From Thioalkalicoccus limnaeus (GTDB taxonomy: Bacteria; Pseudomonadota; Gammaproteobacteria; Chromatiales; Chromatiaceae), in assembly GCF_041197575.1 (NCBI RefSeq), contig NZ_JBDKXB010000025.1:1-54079 (forward strand): DNA of 54,079 bases. The letters run 5' to 3'. This document shows positions 16,585 to 24,492 of the stretch, piece by piece. A model generated the notes under the pieces. It was given only the letters and a program-made list of their open reading frames with translations, was not told the origin of the DNA and ran no database searches. Position numbers and translations under genes: made by a program. Each line of letters begins with the position of its first letter. The stretch's first letter is position 1.

Positions 16585-17607
16585 TCATCGCTTTGCGCAA
16601 GCTTGTGTTGTCATCCCGTCAGCTGTCGAGCGACGTTCGCTCCCTTCTACCCGTATCCGATAACCCCCCAACCCGAACGCCGTGCCCTTGCCCAGATGCG
16701 TCCACTGACCGAGCCACAGCGCGGGCCAAATCGCGGGTAAGCTCGGGCCTTCAAGCCGCACCTCGCCGATCAGCCCCCCGAACTGCATCAGGGTGTCCTG
16801 GCGGGTCGAGTAACGGGTCCATTCATGCCAGGTCAACGCGCTGGGATCGAGTCGTAGCGCCGTGGTCTGACGGGCGGCTTCGTGCAGGTCGAAGGCCGCG
16901 TCGGTTTCGCCGTAGAGCTGGCTCAAGATCCGCAAACGCCGATACAGCGCCTGCACCAGGTCGGCCGCGGTGAGGTCGCGTGCCCCGACGAAATGCCCGG
17001 CACGCTTGATCCGCAGCGGGGTCACGACGCGCATCTCGACTCTTGCCGGCGCCGGCGGCGCCGCCAACGGCGCGGTCTCGAGCGCGTGATAGGCGCCTTC
17101 GTCGGCCTCGTAGACGTCCAGCCAGTCGTGGCTGCCGGGGGCCGTTTCGCGCTCGACCCGTGCGAGCTCGAATCCGGCTCGCGCCCGGCCGAACCCGAGC
17201 CGTCCGGCGAGCGTCAAGGCGTGGATCAGATAGGGCGCCTGCGCGATCGCGGCACCGATCAGGTGGACCGTCAACGAGAAGGTCTCGCCGGGCTCGTACC
17301 GGCGCGGCGCGGTCGGATCGATATCGAGCACGAAAGGGTGGGGCAGCGCCGTATATCCGGGCCGGTGGGGCATCGCCGGAGTCTCGAACAGCGTGGAGTA
17401 GGCGCAGGTCCGGCGCAACAGACAGCCTCCGCAGGTCGGCTGGCGGGTCACGCACGCGGTGCGCCGTAGCCCGTGACCGAGCAGGCCGCGCCAGGCCGAC
17501 CCCGGATAGTCCGGCAGCCGCACGGGATCGCGCGCCGTCAGCAGGAAGCGAAAACGGGCAAGCGGCGGAAAATCCAGTGGCGTGACAGCGGTATCCATGA
17601 TGTCCAT
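16585..17607 (-). CDS. cas6: Cas6-family crRNA-processing endoribonuclease with a four-Cys cluster
   Basis: A protein of about 340 residues with RAMP fold features: N-terminal ARFRFLLTARDPVRLPDYPGS, a central GRLGFGRARAGFELARV segment, and the C-terminal glycine-rich loop LGKGTAFGLGGYRI typical of Cas6. Cas6 cuts the precursor transcript within repeats. Residues C52, C59, C62 and C68 form a C-x6-C-x2-C-x5-C cluster that could bind zinc; such clusters occur in a subgroup of Cas6 proteins. Start choice is uncertain: ATG at 17607 has AGGA too close, while ATG at 17598 has better spacing. It is the first gene of the cas locus. Confidence 0.88.
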   Translation of the reverse strand: MDIMDTAVTPLDFPPLARFRFLLTARDPVRLPDYPGSAWRGLLGHGLRRTACVTRQPTCGGCLLRRTCAYSTLFETPAMPHRPGYTALPHPFVLDIDPTAPRRYEPGETFSLTVHLIGAAIAQAPYLIHALTLAGRLGFGRARAGFELARVERETAPGSHDWLDVYEADEGAYHALETAPLAAPPAPARVEMRVVTPLRIKRAGHFVGARDLTAADLVQALYRRLRILSQLYGETDAAFDLHEAARQTTALRLDPSALTWHEWTRYSTRQDTLMQFGGLIGEVRLEGPSLPAIWPALWLGQWTHLGKGTAFGLGGYRIRVEGSERRSTADGMTTQACAKR

Positions 17608-18024
17608 ATTCCTGATATACCCTTGCCCCTGGCGAATCGGGCGGGGAGCGCCTTCGGGTTCGTCGCCCCTGCACGACATGAACACGAAGCTTCGATTATG
17701 GTTCGTTCGGCGCCGCCTGAAAAGCCGCGGGGTATCGCCGGCGGACGGCACCGAGCTGGGTTCGAGCCAGAATAGCCGAATGCCCGACCGCGATGGGCGC
17801 GCGCAAGCTTGTGGTCCTCGACGCCCGGGTCGCGCGGGGCGATGCTGCCAGGATCGGATCGCCGGCGGACGCATGACCATGGGCTATTACATCGGCTATG
17901 CCCTGTCCTTGTTCGGCCGACCACAGGATCGCCTGTCCCATGTGCTCGCCGCCGAGCCCTTCGAGTCGAGCTGGGTGGGGTGGTTGAGGTTGACAGGACA
18001 ACTCGCGCTCGATGAAGACACGGA
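17608..18024. other. Upstream region of the cas locus, no recognised gene
   Basis: This 417-bp stretch lies upstream of cas6. It has several short open frames in both directions, including one from an ATG at 17874 on the plus strand, but none resembles a known family. It contains a 12-mer CGCAAGCTTGTG at 17802-17813, which also occurs near cmr1. The promoter of the cas operon is expected here; no convincing -35/-10 pair stands out. Confidence 0.5.
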
Positions 18025-18183
18025 TCATCCCGTGCAGCGCACGGCTTCCGCATCGCGGGCTCGCGCCGCCGCCCGGTCTTCGAACCGGTGCAAGGCCGCA
18101 TAGCGCATGAAGTCATGGCAGTATGCCCAGCGCGGGACGGAGATCAGGATGCCTGTCGATCCTGGGCGCTTGGCGGGGACCTG
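18025..18183 (-). pseudogene. 3' remnant of an SRPBCC-type gene
   Basis: On the minus strand this segment encodes LISVPRWAYCHDFMRYAAL, then HRFEDRAAARARDAEAVR, then a stop. It closely parallels the end of the intact SRPBCC protein at 20913-21311 (FEIPRWAPFYDWVCQAALRR then ERTRARARDAKSVR). A TAG interrupts the frame just upstream at 18184-18186 and no N-terminal part is visible. It is therefore the tail of a paralogue left by a deletion, on the other side of the phoX-like gene from the intact copy. Confidence 0.7.
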
Positions 18184-18263
18184 CTACCGGGCTGCTACCA
18201 GGGCCGGCTGGTCGCCGGCCCCCGGCCCGAAATGCGCTGAGCTGCGGCGGACGACGGCGCCGC

Positions 18264-20192
18264 TCAGGTGCCGATGAGGCCGCCGTCGGCCTTCCAGATC
18301 ACGACCGTGGCCGAGCGCGGCCGGCCGCCCTCGGGGCCGTCGGGCCAGGCGCTGAGCTCGGTCGGGTTCGCCGGGCTGGTGCCGCCTTCGCCAGGATGCT
18401 GGACGTTGATGAACAGGGTACGCTGGTCCGGCGTCATGATGACACCGGTGATCTCGCAGCCGCGCGGGCCAGTCAGGAAGCGTCGGACCGCGCCGGTGTT
18501 GGGGTCGGCCGCGAGCATCGCGTTGTTGCCGAACGGCCGGTGATGGTCGCGCAGCAGGGACCCGGCACTGATGTCGGTCTGGATCCACAGAAGCCCCCGT
18601 CCGTCGAACCACAGGCCGTCGGGCGCGGCGAAGTGGTCGCCGTCAATGGTCCCGCGCCGGTTGACGTCCGGGTTGGCCGGATCGCCGCACAGCAGGAACA
18701 CCTCCCAGGCGAACGCGGTCGCGGTCGGGTCGTTGCCCGCCTCGCGCCAGCGCAGGATGTGGCCGAAGGCGTTGTCGTTGCGCGGGTTGGCGGCATCGGC
18801 ACCGGGTTGCCCCTCGCCGCCGCGGCGGGTGTTGTTGGTCAGGGTGACGTAGACGTCCTTGGTCACCGGATGCACCGCGGTCCACTCCGGCCGGTCCATC
18901 TTGGTGGCACCGACGAGATCGCCCGCACCGCGCGCATTGATCAGGACCGCGGCCTGATCGGCGAAGCCGTTCTCCGCCGTGAGGCCGTTCTGGCCGTGCG
19001 CGAGCGCGATCCAGCGGCCGCTGCCGTCGGGCTCGAAGCGGGCGACATAGAGGACGCCATCGTCGAGCAGGTCGCGGTTGGCGTCGCGGCTGTCCGGGTC
19101 GTAGGGCTGGTTGGTGACGAACTTGTAGATGTACTCGAAGCGGGCGTCATCGCCCATGTAGAAGGCGCAGCGGTTGTCCGGCGCGAGGCTCGCGGTGGCG
19201 GACTCGTGCCGGAAGCGGCCGAGCGCGGTGCGCTTGACCGGCACCGACTCGGGATCATAGGGATCGAACTCGACGACCCAGCCGAAGCGGTTCGGCTCGT
19301 TCGGGTGCGCGGCGGCATCGAAGCGCTCGTCGTGCTCCTCCCAGCGGTAGAAGCTCTGGGTCAGGATCCCGTAGCGCTCCTGAAGCGGCGGAACGGCGTC
19401 GGAGGTGTTGACGAAGTAGGTCTGGAAGTTCTCCTCGCAGGCGAGATAGGTACCCCAGGGGGTGACGCCGTGCGCGCAGTTGTTCAGGGTGCCGAGCACC
19501 GTCAGGCCGTCCGGGTCGGCGGCGGTGCGCAGCGCCTCGGCGCCGGTGGCCGGTCCGCTCATGCGCATCGGCGTGTCGCCGGTGAGCCGGCGGGCGAACG
19601 GCGAGGCCTGTACGACCCAGTCCTGGCCCACCCGGCGCAGCTCGGTGACACTGACGCCGTGGGCGGCCAAGTCCTTCCTGACCTTGTCCGGCGTCCAGGT
19701 GCCGGTGCCGTCGGGGTGCAGGAGCTGCTGGTCGATGTACTCGTGATTGACCACCAACAGGCCATGGTCCGAGCGGTTGGCGCCATGGGGCAGCGGGAAG
19801 AAGTGCATCCCGTCGTGGTGCATGCCCATCTGTCGCGCCTGCTCGGCCCAGGTTTGCGAGGCATCGGCCGCGAAGGCCGGACCCTCGGCCGACACCGGAT
19901 CCCCCCAGCGCTGGATGACCTTGAACGAATACCCGGCCGGGACCCGAATCTCGTCGGCGTCCGACACCGGGATCCCGGCAAAGCCGATCAGGCCCCAGTC
20001 GCGGGCCACGGCCGGCGCGGCGGCACCGGTCATGAGCGCCGCGGCCGATGGGCCCAGCATCGCCAGGGCCGCGGCACCGACACCACCCTGGATCACCCGG
20101 CGGCGCGAGATCCCCTGCGCGATCACCTGGTCGATGGTCGGGTTGCCCGAGCGGTTGCAGATCTTCGCGTCCGAATCGAAATGTTGGGACAT
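18264..20192 (-). CDS. PhoX-family alkaline phosphatase-like protein, Tat-exported
   Basis: The 642-residue protein begins with a twin-arginine signal (S29-R-R-R-V-I followed by a hydrophobic Ala-rich segment, with likely cleavage after AVA near 63). It continues with the PhoX/DUF839 beta-propeller: NHEYIDQQLLHPDG, NNCAHGVTPWGTYLACEENFQ and KMDRPEWTAVHP. PhoX enzymes are periplasmic calcium- and iron-dependent phosphatases. The start follows AGGAGGACCCGCC. No Pho box is evident upstream, so regulation by phosphate cannot be claimed. Some DUF839 members have unknown substrates. Confidence 0.92.
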   Translation of the reverse strand: MSQHFDSDAKICNRSGNPTIDQVIAQGISRRRVIQGGVGAAALAMLGPSAAALMTGAAAPAVARDWGLIGFAGIPVSDADEIRVPAGYSFKVIQRWGDPVSAEGPAFAADASQTWAEQARQMGMHHDGMHFFPLPHGANRSDHGLLVVNHEYIDQQLLHPDGTGTWTPDKVRKDLAAHGVSVTELRRVGQDWVVQASPFARRLTGDTPMRMSGPATGAEALRTAADPDGLTVLGTLNNCAHGVTPWGTYLACEENFQTYFVNTSDAVPPLQERYGILTQSFYRWEEHDERFDAAAHPNEPNRFGWVVEFDPYDPESVPVKRTALGRFRHESATASLAPDNRCAFYMGDDARFEYIYKFVTNQPYDPDSRDANRDLLDDGVLYVARFEPDGSGRWIALAHGQNGLTAENGFADQAAVLINARGAGDLVGATKMDRPEWTAVHPVTKDVYVTLTNNTRRGGEGQPGADAANPRNDNAFGHILRWREAGNDPTATAFAWEVFLLCGDPANPDVNRRGTIDGDHFAAPDGLWFDGRGLLWIQTDISAGSLLRDHHRPFGNNAMLAADPNTGAVRRFLTGPRGCEITGVIMTPDQRTLFINVQHPGEGGTSPANPTELSAWPDGPEGGRPRSATVVIWKADGGLIGT

Positions 20193-20462
20193 GGCGGGTC
20201 CTCCTGGTCGAAAAGGGATGGGAGCGCTCGGTTCGCCGCACGGCGGCGAACCGAGCGCGGCCATCGCCTCAATGGGGACCCAAGATGACCGTCCTGTTGC
20301 GATTCGATGATCTTTTCCGGAGACGCGAGGCCATCGGCCTGGCGGACCGCCTCTCGCACCACCGGTCGGCGTAGAATTTCCGTTCGACCGAAGGGTTTCT
20401 TTCGGCACGCGGAGCGGCGGCGATCCGCCGTGACCTGACCAACCATTGACGAGGCGCCATCC

Positions 20463-20750
20463 ATGGATTCGACCAAACCCACCGTCCTGCCGCGACCCGA
20501 CAACCTGTGGCAGCACGGCTTGATCATGTTGATCCTGATCCTGCTCGTGAACCTGGCCCAGACCGTCCTCGGGATCTGCGCGCTCTTCCAGTTCCTGTGG
20601 ATGCTGATCGCCAAGGAACGCAACGCGGGTATCGCCCGGTTCGGCCAGGGCCTCGCCCAGTGGCTCGCGGTGACCGCCCGCTTCGTCACCGGCGACGCGG
20701 ATCAGCGACCCTTTCCGTGGACGAGTTGGACGGATACGCGCGCCGAGTGA
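20463..20750 (+). CDS. DUF4389 small membrane protein
   Basis: A 95-residue protein with a single long hydrophobic stretch (roughly residues 17-50, LIMLILILLVNLAQTVLGICALFQFLWMLI) followed by a conserved amphipathic part, GIARFGQGLAQWLAVTARFVTGDAD. This is the DUF4389 layout; function unknown. It is read divergently from the phoX-like gene and is not obviously in an operon. Confidence 0.85.
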   Translation: MDSTKPTVLPRPDNLWQHGLIMLILILLVNLAQTVLGICALFQFLWMLIAKERNAGIARFGQGLAQWLAVTARFVTGDADQRPFPWTSWTDTRAE

Positions 20751-20912
20751 AGCACGCGGGCGCGGGCGGGCGCGGCAGCCGGTCAAGACCAAGCCTGGTG
20801 TGGTGCGGCAACGTGCCTTCCTCGGCGCTTCGTTGCACGGCAGGGGCAGGGCGTCGCCGCTCGAGCTCGTGCGGACGGTTCGGCGAACCCGCGGTAACCA
20901 GGACCATCGAGC

Positions 20913-21311
20913 TTATCGAACGGATTTCGCATCCCGCGCTCGAGCCCTGGTCCGCTCCTCGATCCGGCGCAAGGCCGCCTGGCACACCCAGTCATAGAAG
21001 GGCGCCCAGCGCGGGATCTCGAAGGTGACGCGACAGCGTCCGGGGCCGAGTGGGTCTACCCGATGCCCGGTCGCCTCGATGTCGGCGACGCGCCAGGCCC
21101 AGGCCCGCTGCGGCTCCCAGTCGGTGATCTCGAAGGGGAGCCACAGGCCAATCCGGGTCTGAATCCGGCCGTGCATGCCCGGACCGATCAGCGAAGCAGG
21201 TGCCTCGACCGCGCGCACGCTCGGCCCCCAGATCGGCCATTCACGGGTGTCGATCAGGATCCGCCAGGCGACGTCGGCTGGGGCGTCGATGATGCGGTCG
21301 ACATGGCGCAC
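20913..21311 (-). CDS. SRPBCC (START-like) family protein
   Basis: This 132-residue protein has the helix-grip pattern: the N-terminal strand VDRIIDAPADVAWRILIDTREWPIW, a central GRIQTRIGLWLPFEITDW, and a C-terminal helix WVCQAALRRIEERTRARA. SRPBCC proteins bind small hydrophobic molecules in a deep cavity; the ligand is unknown. A 3' remnant of a paralogue is present at 18025-18183. Confidence 0.85.
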   Translation of the reverse strand: MRHVDRIIDAPADVAWRILIDTREWPIWGPSVRAVEAPASLIGPGMHGRIQTRIGLWLPFEITDWEPQRAWAWRVADIEATGHRVDPLGPGRCRVTFEIPRWAPFYDWVCQAALRRIEERTRARARDAKSVR

Positions 21312-21360
21312 GGAATCAGCCCTCTGCGGGTTTCTTGAACGGCATGAAAGGCTGCTGCGC

Positions 21361-21804
21361 CTACGGCTGATTCCGTCGGATCGAGCGCATACGGAGTCCG
21401 TCGCGCAGATTCAAGCCGAGCAACAGCAAATTGACGCCACCGGCGGTCAGTTCGAGCGCTTGCACAGCAAGGAAGGCACCGTCGAGTTCGCCGGCCTGGG
21501 CCTTGAAGGACAGAAAGAGCGCGCTCGGGACGAGAAGCAGGAGTCCATTCGCGGCGGCGAAGGCCATCCGTCGGCGCTTGCGATCGACCGCCACTCCGGA
21601 CCGCGCGCGGGCCAGCGCAAAGCCGGACCCGCCGGTGGCGGCGAGGGCCGGAATCAGGATCAGGAAGCCCCAAGGAATCGCGGTCTTGACGGCCACCACG
21701 GTCGCCGTCGCGCCGAAGGTCTCGGCGAGGACGGTCGCCGTCAAGAAGGTCAGAATCGTCACCAACGCGAGTCCGCCGGCGACGGAGTGAATGCGGGTCA
21801 ACAT
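21361..21804 (-). CDS. Small integral membrane protein, possible MarR target
   Basis: A 147-residue protein with four predicted membrane segments (LALVTILTFLTATVLA; AIPWGFLILIPALAATGGSGFALA; AFAAANGLLLLVPSALFLSF; and LELTAGGVNLLLLGLNLRDGL). I do not recognise a functional family beyond a general resemblance to conserved four-helix membrane proteins. It is divergent from the marR gene, with shared palindromic operators between the two starts, which suggests it is the regulated target. Confidence 0.75.
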   Translation of the reverse strand: MLTRIHSVAGGLALVTILTFLTATVLAETFGATATVVAVKTAIPWGFLILIPALAATGGSGFALARARSGVAVDRKRRRMAFAAANGLLLLVPSALFLSFKAQAGELDGAFLAVQALELTAGGVNLLLLGLNLRDGLRMRSIRRNQP

Positions 21805-21830
21805 GATCGGCCTTTGCCTCTCGGTGATAG

Positions 21831-21864
21831 ATAGCATGCTATGTAACATTGCATAGCATGCAAT
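21831..21864. promoter_or_regulatory. Two palindromic operators between marR and the divergent gene
   Basis: ATAGCATGCTAT at 21831-21842 is a perfect 12-bp palindrome. At 21848-21864 the arms ATTGCAT and ATGCAAT flank AGC, a perfect 7-bp inverted repeat. The sites share the GCATAGCATGC core. Their place between two divergent starts, one of which is a MarR gene, is the usual setting for autoregulation by a MarR dimer. Confidence 0.75.
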
Positions 21865-21883
21865 GCAAGTGGTATCAGGAGAC

Positions 21884-22345
21884 ATGCGATTCAGCAAAGA
21901 CGATTCGGCCGGTTTTCTCGTCAACCATCTGGCAAGGCTGTTCGCGCGTGACCTCCAAGCGCGCATCAAGCCACTGGGTCTGAGCACGGGGACCTTCCCA
22001 GCGCTGCTGGTGCTGTGGGAAGGCGACGGCCTGACCCAACGCGAACTGATCGACCGCCTCGACGTCGAACAGCCGACCATGACCCATACCCTGGCCCGCA
22101 TGGAACGCGACGGGTTGATCCGTCGCGACCAGGATCCCGCCGATGGGCGGGTGCGGCGGATCTGGCTGACGGAATCGGCCCGCGCCCTCGAGGCGCCGGC
22201 CACGGCCGCGGCGGCCCAGGTGAACACCAGTGCCCTCGAGCAGTTATCGCCAGAGGAGCGCGCCGCCTTTCTTGCACTCATCCGAAAAGTAATCCTCGGT
22301 TTGCAAGCGGAAGCGGCCGCGTCAGGGCGGGACGGCAAGACCTGA
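21884..22345 (+). CDS. MarR-family transcriptional regulator
   Basis: A 153-residue winged-helix regulator: RDLQARIKPLGLSTGTFPALLVLWEGDGLTQRELIDRLDVEQPTM (helix-turn-helix), then the wing with RRDQDPADGRVRRIWLTESAR. MarR proteins bind DNA as dimers and release it on binding small, often phenolic, ligands. The ATG at 21884 is preceded by AGGAG, though closely spaced; an ATG at 21863 lies inside the operator and is less likely. Confidence 0.93.
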   Translation: MRFSKDDSAGFLVNHLARLFARDLQARIKPLGLSTGTFPALLVLWEGDGLTQRELIDRLDVEQPTMTHTLARMERDGLIRRDQDPADGRVRRIWLTESARALEAPATAAAAQVNTSALEQLSPEERAAFLALIRKVILGLQAEAAASGRDGKT

Positions 22346-22511
22346 TGCACGCCCGCTAGAGCCCATACCGCGGGCGGTCTCCACCCGATGCCTTGACGCT
22401 CACGGGAATTGCCCCGCCTGTGCTCACTAGGAGACCGTCGCCGTTGCGTACCTGCCTGGTAGCGCAAAAATTGAAAGCGACCTCGCGACTCGCCTATCGA
22501 GGGCAATTGAC

Positions 22512-22736
22512 ATGAATGCTAGTGCAGCCCGAATTCTCTCTGATGCCCTAGTCCTGGCGCCGATAGAGCGGGCCAAACTGATCGACGCACTGCTGCGTAG
22601 CTTCGATCCACCGGAGGACAGTCGTGTCGCCGATGCTTGGAAAGCCGAGGCAGAGTCGCGCATCGATGCGCATGAAGCGGGGCGCTTGTCTGCCGATTCT
22701 GCGGAAGCCGTGTTCGCGCGGATCAACGCGCGGTGA
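22512..22736 (+). CDS. Addiction-module antitoxin component (TIGR02574-like)
   Basis: A 74-residue acidic helical protein, ILSDALVLAPIERAKLIDALLRSFDPPEDSRVADAWKAEAESRIDA. The pattern LSxxERxxLxxxLLxSL...WxxExxxRxxxxxxG is that of the putative addiction module component family, which pairs with RelE/ParE toxins. Its stop overlaps the toxin start (GTGA), but the toxin is broken, so the antitoxin is now an orphan. Confidence 0.85.
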   Translation: MNASAARILSDALVLAPIERAKLIDALLRSFDPPEDSRVADAWKAEAESRIDAHEAGRLSADSAEAVFARINAR

Positions 22737-22913
22737 AGGTTCGTATCCTCTCGTGCGCGGAACGCGAATTCGCTGCGGCGGTGGATTTCTACAACACTGA
22801 AGAGGCCCCGTCTCGGTTACGAGTTTGCCGAGGAGATCAAGAGCACGCTGGATCGGATTGCCGCGTTTCCAGAGGCGTGGCCGCTGTTCTCGCGAAGAGC
22901 CCGGAGATGTCGC
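22733..22913 (+). pseudogene. Broken RelE/ParE-type toxin gene
   Basis: It starts with GTG overlapping the antitoxin stop and reads KVRILSCAEREFAAAVDFYN, typical of the RelE/ParE fold. A frameshift occurs near 22801-22815, after which another frame continues LGYEFAEEIKSTLDRIAAF and FPEAWPLFSRRARRCR, also typical. The family C-terminus (the RRFPYGLIY-type strands) is absent. The sequence ends abruptly near 22913, where a truncated cobQ begins on the other strand. It has two lesions, a frameshift and a 3' deletion. Confidence 0.85.
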
Positions 22914-23124
22914 TGACCGGCTCGAGACCCGTGGCCAGCGCTTGTAGCGCCTGCGCGCGGCCGATCTCGCCACCATCGACGGTGACCGCGGCATTGTTCG
23001 ACATGTTCTGCGGCTTAAAGGGCACCACGCGCAGGCCGCGCCGCCGCGCCGCCCGGCACAGCCCGGCGACCAGCAGCGACTTGCCGACATGCGAGCCACA
23101 GCCCTGGAGCATCAATGCCGGCAT
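22909..23124 (-). pseudogene. cobQ: 5' fragment of cobyric acid synthase cobQ
   Basis: The minus-strand frame from ATG 23124 reads PALMLQGCGSHVGKSLLVAG, RRRGLRVVPFKPQNMSNNAA and VTVDGGEIGRAQALQALATG. This is the N-terminal P-loop region of CobQ, the glutamine-dependent amidase of cobalamin synthesis. Only about 65 of some 490 residues remain. The frame loses similarity near 22910, exactly where the broken toxin ends, so a deletion joined the two genes. Confidence 0.85.
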
Positions 23125-23399
23125 CGGCTCAGCCCAACGCCCGCGGTCGCATCCGGTTCCGGGTCCCGCCGACCGGTCGCCTCGGCCCCGTAAGGGGCCG
23201 GCACTCATTGGTGCCCATGCCACCTTCCTCTCGCTTGTGGTTTCCGAAACCGCATCTTGCCGGCCGCCGCGCACGCGGTTCAAGCGCCCGAGGCGCGCGG
23301 CCCGTTGGCCTGCGGTACCGAGAGATCGCCACCGCGCGCCGCGGTGCAGCGCGAGACGCCCCGCCGTCGGCTCTTCGAGGTCGACAACCGGCGGCATCC

Positions 23400-23459
23400 T
23401 GCACCGGGATGCGTCGCGCCTGAGCTCCCCCTGTGGGAAGCGCAAGCCGGAGTCCTGCC
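23400..23459 (+). promoter_or_regulatory. Degraded cobalamin-riboswitch-like 3' end
   Basis: GGGAAG at 23435-23440 followed by AAGCCGGAGTCCTGCC at 23444-23459 resembles the 3' half of cobalamin riboswitches (GGGAAGGC, then a B12 box of the AGCCGGAGACCTGCC type, here with one A-to-T change). CCCCTGTG precedes it, as part of the usual CCACTG element. The 5' half with the GCTGCCCCCGCAACTG core is not clearly present within 23300-23430, so this looks like a remnant. The nearby cobQ fragment fits the loss of a cobalamin gene cluster. The rest of 23125-23535 shows no gene. Confidence 0.35.
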
Positions 23460-23535
23460 TCGGATAAGACCCGGCCGGGCGCGTTTCGGCTACACTCGAC
23501 CGGGATGTTCGGCCTCAGCGACACGGGAGACCCCC

Positions 23536-24012
23536 ATGCCCCAGCCCAGCTACCTGATACCCAAACGCACCCGCCTCACCTGGGATCCGATTCTGACACC
23601 GCTCGACCTCGAGGAAGAAACCGGCGTCGAGATCCCGCTCTTGGGCTACGTCGCCGCCGGCCGCCCGGTCGAGACACCCGAAGACCAGGAGACCATCACC
23701 GTCCCGCGCCACATGGTGCGCAAGAACAGCTACGCGCTGCGCGTGCGCGGTCACTCGATGACGGAGGATCAGATCCAGGACGGCGACATCATCCTCGTCG
23801 AACAGCGCCAGACCGCCGAGAACGGCGAGACCGTGGTCGCCTTGATCCACGGCGAGCGGGTGACGCTGAAGCGCTTCTATGTCGAGCGCGATGGCGTGCG
23901 GCTGCAACCCGCGAACCCCGAGATGGCGCCGCTCTACCTGCGCCACGACGAGATCGAGATCCTCGGCATCGTGTCGGGTGTCGTGCGGATCCCGGACGCG
24001 CCCGACCGATGA
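23536..24012 (+). CDS. LexA-like S24 peptidase without a DNA-binding domain
   Basis: The 158-residue protein carries a full LexA/UmuD-type C-terminal domain: cleavage site A41-G42 in LLGYVAAGRP, catalytic S74 in RGHSMTEDQIQDGD, and K112 in RVTLKRFY. Only about 35 residues precede the cleavage region and no helix-turn-helix is visible, so it is not an ordinary LexA repressor. UmuD-like proteins have this layout, but no umuC follows. It could be a RecA-responsive self-cleaving factor of unknown partner. No clear LexA box was seen upstream. Confidence 0.88.
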   Translation: MPQPSYLIPKRTRLTWDPILTPLDLEEETGVEIPLLGYVAAGRPVETPEDQETITVPRHMVRKNSYALRVRGHSMTEDQIQDGDIILVEQRQTAENGETVVALIHGERVTLKRFYVERDGVRLQPANPEMAPLYLRHDEIEILGIVSGVVRIPDAPDR

Positions 24013-24213
24013 CAGCCCGCGCTAGGCAGGGGCCCGGCGCAGACAGCTCGGCCGGTGACTGATTCGTGGGGGTTGGCGAAAGCCGGGACCCGTCGCCACC
24101 CGACCGCGGCAAGCCACCGATCCGGCCCGCACCGGCGGGCGCCGGTTGCGGCACAGGACGCTTGGCGTCGTGGGCCATCGTCCGATGTCCTCCGATGTCC
24201 TTGGCCGAGATCT

Positions 24214-24492
24214 TCAACGGTAGACCTCGTCGTGCGAGCCGATGTCGAGCAGGACGATCTCCTGTTCGGTGACCTTCACCAGTAGGGTCACTCGGTATGA
24301 GGACGTCAGGCTGACAGACTGCACCCCGCCCAGATGGCCGGAGAGCAGATGGAGCTTGAGCTTGGGTTGGAATGGATCTCGGCTGAGGTCGTCCAGGGTA
24401 TCCCGCAGGATTCGGCGAAGTTCGGGATGTTTGCGGAGGAATCTGCGTGCGCGACGCTCGAAATGCTGGGCCGTGACCAGCGCGAAACTCAT
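24214..24492 (-). CDS. RelE/YafQ-like type II toxin
   Basis: A 92-residue basic protein, VTAQHFERRARRFLRKHPEL then LRDTLDDLSRDPFQPKLKLHLLSGHLGG then SYRVTLLVKVTEQEIVLLDIGSHDEVYR. This matches the RelE/YafQ mRNA-interferase fold, including the final IGSHDEVY motif. The start overlaps the antitoxin stop (ATGA). It looks intact, in contrast with the broken pair at 22.5 kb. Confidence 0.88.
   Translation of the reverse strand: MSFALVTAQHFERRARRFLRKHPELRRILRDTLDDLSRDPFQPKLKLHLLSGHLGGVQSVSLTSSYRVTLLVKVTEQEIVLLDIGSHDEVYR

Noticed and set aside
18123..20288. A 721-codon plus-strand open frame
   Set aside because: It is antisense to the phoX-like gene and has no domain of its own.
20193..20462. Pho box upstream of the phoX-like gene
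   Set aside because: No CTGTCAT-type direct repeats were found in the region.
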